Shown here: positions 39,978 to 42,253 of the stretch, piece by piece
How positions within the stretch are numbered: the stretch's first letter is position 1
Layout: each line of letters begins with the position of its first letter
Origin: Bartonella florencae
Lineage (GTDB): Bacteria > Pseudomonadota > Alphaproteobacteria > Rhizobiales > Rhizobiaceae
Length of the DNA stretch: 42,253 bases
Direction of reading: 5' to 3'
Assembly: GCF_000312525.1 (NCBI RefSeq)
Contig: NZ_HE997454.1
Span: forward strand, 7,297 to 49,549
Program-made: the position numbers and the translations under genes
Notes under the pieces: model-generated
Database searches by the model: none
What the model was told of the DNA's origin: nothing
The model's input: only the letters and a program-made list of their open reading frames with translations

Positions 39978-40811
39978 TTAGAATTTGTAAGCTACACCAA
40001 CACGGAAATCATTGGTTTTATAAGAAGTTTCATACTTATCGTTTGAGAATTTCTTTTTACCAAAATCCGAGTAACGATATTCTGCACGGACAATCACATG
40101 ATTGGTCATTGCAAAATCAACACCAGCACCAAGGGTGTAGCCAACAAATGTCTTTGTTTCATCAGACAGGTTACCAGAAGCTATGACTTTACCCGTATCT
40201 TTTTGTGTTATTGATATCGATGCGATATCTTGAAGCTGTGTATAAGCAATACCACCAGCAACATAAGGCATGATGCGTTCAGCAGCAAAACCAATTCGTA
40301 CCCGTGTAGCGCCAGCCCACTTCTCTTTAAAAGTAAAACTATGCGTCCGCTTATCACCAAGCTTGATTTGATCTTCGCCAATACTAATACCAGCATTTTT
40401 TAGCATCTTACTCACATAAGCCACGTGATTTTGAGCAATTTCGTATGATGGCAATGTCTTCGTATCATTTTTATCCGCCCAAATGATATCTGTATCAACA
40501 CCCAAAATAAGACCATTGCCAAGATCAATATTAGAACCTGCATAAAGACCACCTATGAAACCTGATAGTTTAGGCAAGTCGTCATTATACACCGGAATAT
40601 TTTTTCCATTACTGAGGATATCCATCTTTGTTTTACTTGAAAAACCGCCAATTTGACCACCAATGTAAAGACCTGTCCAAGAAAAAGTTGGAGCCACAAT
40701 AACCGGTGCAACAGGTGTAGGACTAGGGGGAACAATAACATCTGCTGCATGCGCTGCTGAAACTGAAACAAAAGCGAAAGCAGAAGCTGTTATTAACCAT
40801 TTCATATTCAT
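39978..40811 (-). CDS. Hbp/Omp25-family hemin-binding outer-membrane protein
   Basis: 277 residues from the ATG at 40809-40811, which has GGAGAG 5 nt upstream; the frame runs on to 40898 but that part is untranslated leader. The signal peptide MNMKWLITASAFAFVSVSAA is cleaved after HA. Barrel motifs: PTFSWTGLYIGGQIGGFSSK, SGFIGGLYAGSNIDLGNG, EKWAGATRVRIGFA, YVAGGIAYTQL, AGVDFAMTNHVIVRAEYRYS, and FRVGVAYKF at the end. The loop before EKWAGATRV is about 30 residues longer than in the 247-residue paralogue and charged (AGISIGEDQIKLGDKRTHSF). This is the same loop that carries the giant insertion in the first gene. It is the most upstream hbp gene of the array. Confidence 0.9.
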   Translation of the reverse strand: MNMKWLITASAFAFVSVSAAHAADVIVPPSPTPVAPVIVAPTFSWTGLYIGGQIGGFSSKTKMDILSNGKNIPVYNDDLPKLSGFIGGLYAGSNIDLGNGLILGVDTDIIWADKNDTKTLPSYEIAQNHVAYVSKMLKNAGISIGEDQIKLGDKRTHSFTFKEKWAGATRVRIGFAAERIMPYVAGGIAYTQLQDIASISITQKDTGKVIASGNLSDETKTFVGYTLGAGVDFAMTNHVIVRAEYRYSDFGKKKFSNDKYETSYKTNDFRVGVAYKF

Positions 40812-40872
40812 AATTTCTCTCCATAGCTGAATATTTGAACACTTGGTCTCATATAGAGCTCCAACTTTGGAT

Positions 40873-40894
40873 ATCTGTAGCAAAAATGATACAC
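40873..40894 (-). promoter_or_regulatory. Conserved hbp upstream element (copy 5)
   Basis: The plus strand reads ATCTGTAGCAAAAATGATAC followed by AC, 62 nt upstream of the start codon. On the minus strand CTATATG follows at a distance fitting a -10 box. Confidence 0.6.
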
Positions 40895-40928
40895 TCATAG
40901 AAAAAACAAAAAGCTACTCTCCCTTTAG

Positions 40929-41183
40929 TCATTTGATCTGTAAATAATATGCCAACGCCAGAATATCTTTCTCGTCTTGAATGCTGTGCTTTATCTTTGA
41001 AGTCTGAAACGCCACTTTTATAAAAACTCTTAATTTTTGATTATAATGCAACACTCCTCCAAAAACGTATAAAAACGACCTTACAACCATAAAAACTACT
41101 CTAAGTTTACTTTTAAGCTCGTCCCATATTCTCCCTCTCAGCTTTGTAACAATCCCCCCTCTTTTCATTGCTTCCTTGCTCAC
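40929..41183 (-). CDS. Possible small basic membrane-associated protein
   Basis: A GTG-started frame of 84 codons whose first base is the last base of the upstream gene's stop (TAGTG at 41181-41185), an arrangement seen in translationally coupled genes. It is Lys/Arg-rich with one hydrophobic stretch (VVFMVVRSFLYVFGGVLHY). I recognise no family and codon quality is ordinary AT-rich. It may be real or chance. Confidence 0.3.
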   Translation of the reverse strand: MSKEAMKRGGIVTKLRGRIWDELKSKLRVVFMVVRSFLYVFGGVLHYNQKLRVFIKVAFQTSKIKHSIQDEKDILALAYYLQIK

Positions 41184-41503
41184 TAAAAGCTCATGGGGCC
41201 TCTCTTAAATAGACTTGGCCGTGATCTTGGATATTTAGAACGATGACCTTTTCTTTTATTTGAGTATGAGACAGGGAGCAATTCAACAGCTGCTTCTCTT
41301 TGAATCTCATCAAGACAAGAAGAGCTTGCTTGAAAATCTTCAAATAAATTATCGCTAAGTTTTTTCTTAGAAAAAAAACTCTCAGGAGAAAAAACGAAAG
41401 ATGTTCCTTGCCCTAATTTTTGATTACTCAAAAAACTTGCTCCCTGCGCCACAGAAATTGAAAAAAAAGTAGCAAAAGCCGTAATAAAACATTTCAAATT
41501 CAT
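41183..41503 (-). CDS. Small secreted basic protein with an Hbp-like leader
   Basis: 106 residues. The signal peptide MNLKCFITAFATFFSISVAQ is followed by GA and mature protein from about residue 23. The leader is very like those of the hbp genes (MNxKxxIT.....F.S.S..QA) and the ribosome site TGGAGTAAAGATCT is similar, but the mature part is unrelated: a Ser/Phe-rich first half (SFVFSPESFFSKKKLSD) with one Cys, then a strongly basic end (YSNKRKGHRSKYPRSRPSLF). No barrel motifs. It stands at the head of the hbp array, in the same orientation. Either a distinct secreted protein recruited to an hbp leader, or a relic in which the barrel part was replaced. Confidence 0.55.
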   Translation of the reverse strand: MNLKCFITAFATFFSISVAQGASFLSNQKLGQGTSFVFSPESFFSKKKLSDNLFEDFQASSSCLDEIQREAAVELLPVSYSNKRKGHRSKYPRSRPSLFKRGPMSF

Positions 41504-42192
41504 AGATCTTTACTCCATTTATAATATCCATAATGAGTTTCACATAGTGCCTTCATTGCAAATTTCCATAAAAAGATGATCTCTTTACTTATAAAAGTGA
41601 AATTTTTAGCACTTTGATTTTAAAATAAATGAAAATTGCTAAGCTATGCTGATATAGAAATCACTCATTTTGTAATAAATAAAAACACAATATACTATCC
41701 GATGAAAAACCAAGCACACAACGGTTTATTCACTCGTTTTTCCAACAGAGATTGTTTTCATTCTATACAGCTTAATAGAATTGTGGTGGTAGTAAGATAC
41801 TGTCATTCTATTTTCTAGCAAAAATATTGTAAGAACCCTTACATGAAACAATTCATAAGAAGCAAATTTATTCTTTTCTTCGATCGTTTTTTGCATGCTA
41901 CCCGCATACTTATGACGCAAAATGAATGATTTTGATTAATGAATCATAAACAAGTTTGAAATGAAAAAATCTTAGATTCTTCAGTGCACGCCTTCAATAT
42001 GAAAAAGAACAAATTATCATTATCAATTGGTATGTTAAAATGTAACAATATGCCCTTTCTTCAATCAATCTATCACCTGCATATTAGCAAATGTTTCCTA
42101 TGAGACTGTTTTGCACCGGCTGTTACAAATACAAAAAAACACATTTTCATAAAATATTCTTAATTGTGTGATTTTTAAAGGCAATAATATTC
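41504..42192. other. Gap upstream of the hbp array
   Basis: No supported gene; frames of 60-64 codons at 41636-41818 and 41726-41920 overlap on opposite strands and look accidental. It should contain the promoter of the small secreted protein gene. I do not find a good copy of the 22-nt hbp element here. Confidence 0.4.
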
Positions 42193-42253
42193 ATGAGACT
42201 AAAAACTATGTCACAAAAGACTCTCATCAAAATAGACGAAAGAAAAAAACACT
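42193..42253 (+). CDS. Possible start of a gene running off the right edge
   Basis: ATG at 42193 with AAAGG about 11 nt upstream opens MRLKTMSQKTLIKIDERKKH and stays open to the end of the window; a second ATG at codon 6 is also possible. The charged N-terminus has no signal peptide. Only 20 codons are visible, so no identification. Confidence 0.35.
   Translation, partial: MRLKTMSQKTLIKIDERKKH

Noticed and set aside
40812-40898. 29-codon upstream extension of the fifth hbp gene
   Set aside because: The signal peptide and a strong GGAGAG site place the start at 40811; the extension covers the promoter element.

Overview
The window looks like a chromosomal segment of Bartonella (Alphaproteobacteria, Rhizobiales). 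The evidence is AT-rich DNA, long gene-poor gaps between genes, a tandem cluster of Omp25/Hbp (Pap31-type hemin-binding) outer-membrane proteins, and a gene order of housekeeping blocks (tldE - inositol-phosphatase - DUF4170 - waaA - lpxK - DUF2093 - mutL; tadA / rluB - rsmD) that I associate with Rhizobiales. I cannot fix the species from the sequence alone.

Layout. 1-5.5 kb: a small membrane protein, an amino-acid permease broken by a one-base poly-A frameshift, a compact bioM-bioN-bioY biotin uptake operon, and a small secreted protein. 5.5-11.2 kb: a decayed accessory region ending at tRNA-Thr(CGT). It holds one intact gene, a GH24 lysozyme with a C-terminal membrane anchor, among eroded pieces of two different tyrosine integrases, a DUF488 gene with several frameshifts, and other coding-like scraps. 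11.2-14.4 kb: an EVE-domain protein and an SRPBCC protein in long gaps, plus a remnant that resembles the start of a patatin phospholipase.

14.4-25.4 kb: the conserved housekeeping block, namely TldE/PmbA, a CysQ/IMPase-like phosphatase, DUF4170, the lipid A enzymes WaaA and LpxK, DUF2093, MutL, a long (tandem-domain) dCTP deaminase, and L-lactate dehydrogenase LldD. 26-34.7 kb: a two-gene (split) transketolase, an unidentified pseudogene, RsmD and RluB (overlapping), TadA, a small lipoprotein and IleRS.

34.9-41.5 kb: a minus-strand array of five Hbp/Omp25 paralogues plus a small secreted protein with an Hbp-like leader. Three paralogues are intact. One has a single-base deletion in the signal-peptide codons and one is a multiply disabled pseudogene. 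A 22-nt element is conserved 53-62 nt upstream of the four better-preserved genes and eroded in the dead one; it is a good candidate for the Bartonella hbp promoter element (H-box). Several members have their own strong terminator. The paralogue next to ileS carries an insertion of about 230 residues: first an Ala/Gly/Ser-rich tract encoded by slippage-prone triplet repeats, then a segment with 14 histidines in about 58 residues. This is the most striking and possibly undescribed feature of the window: a surface beta-barrel with a large, repeat-encoded, histidine-rich loop in a hemin-binding family.
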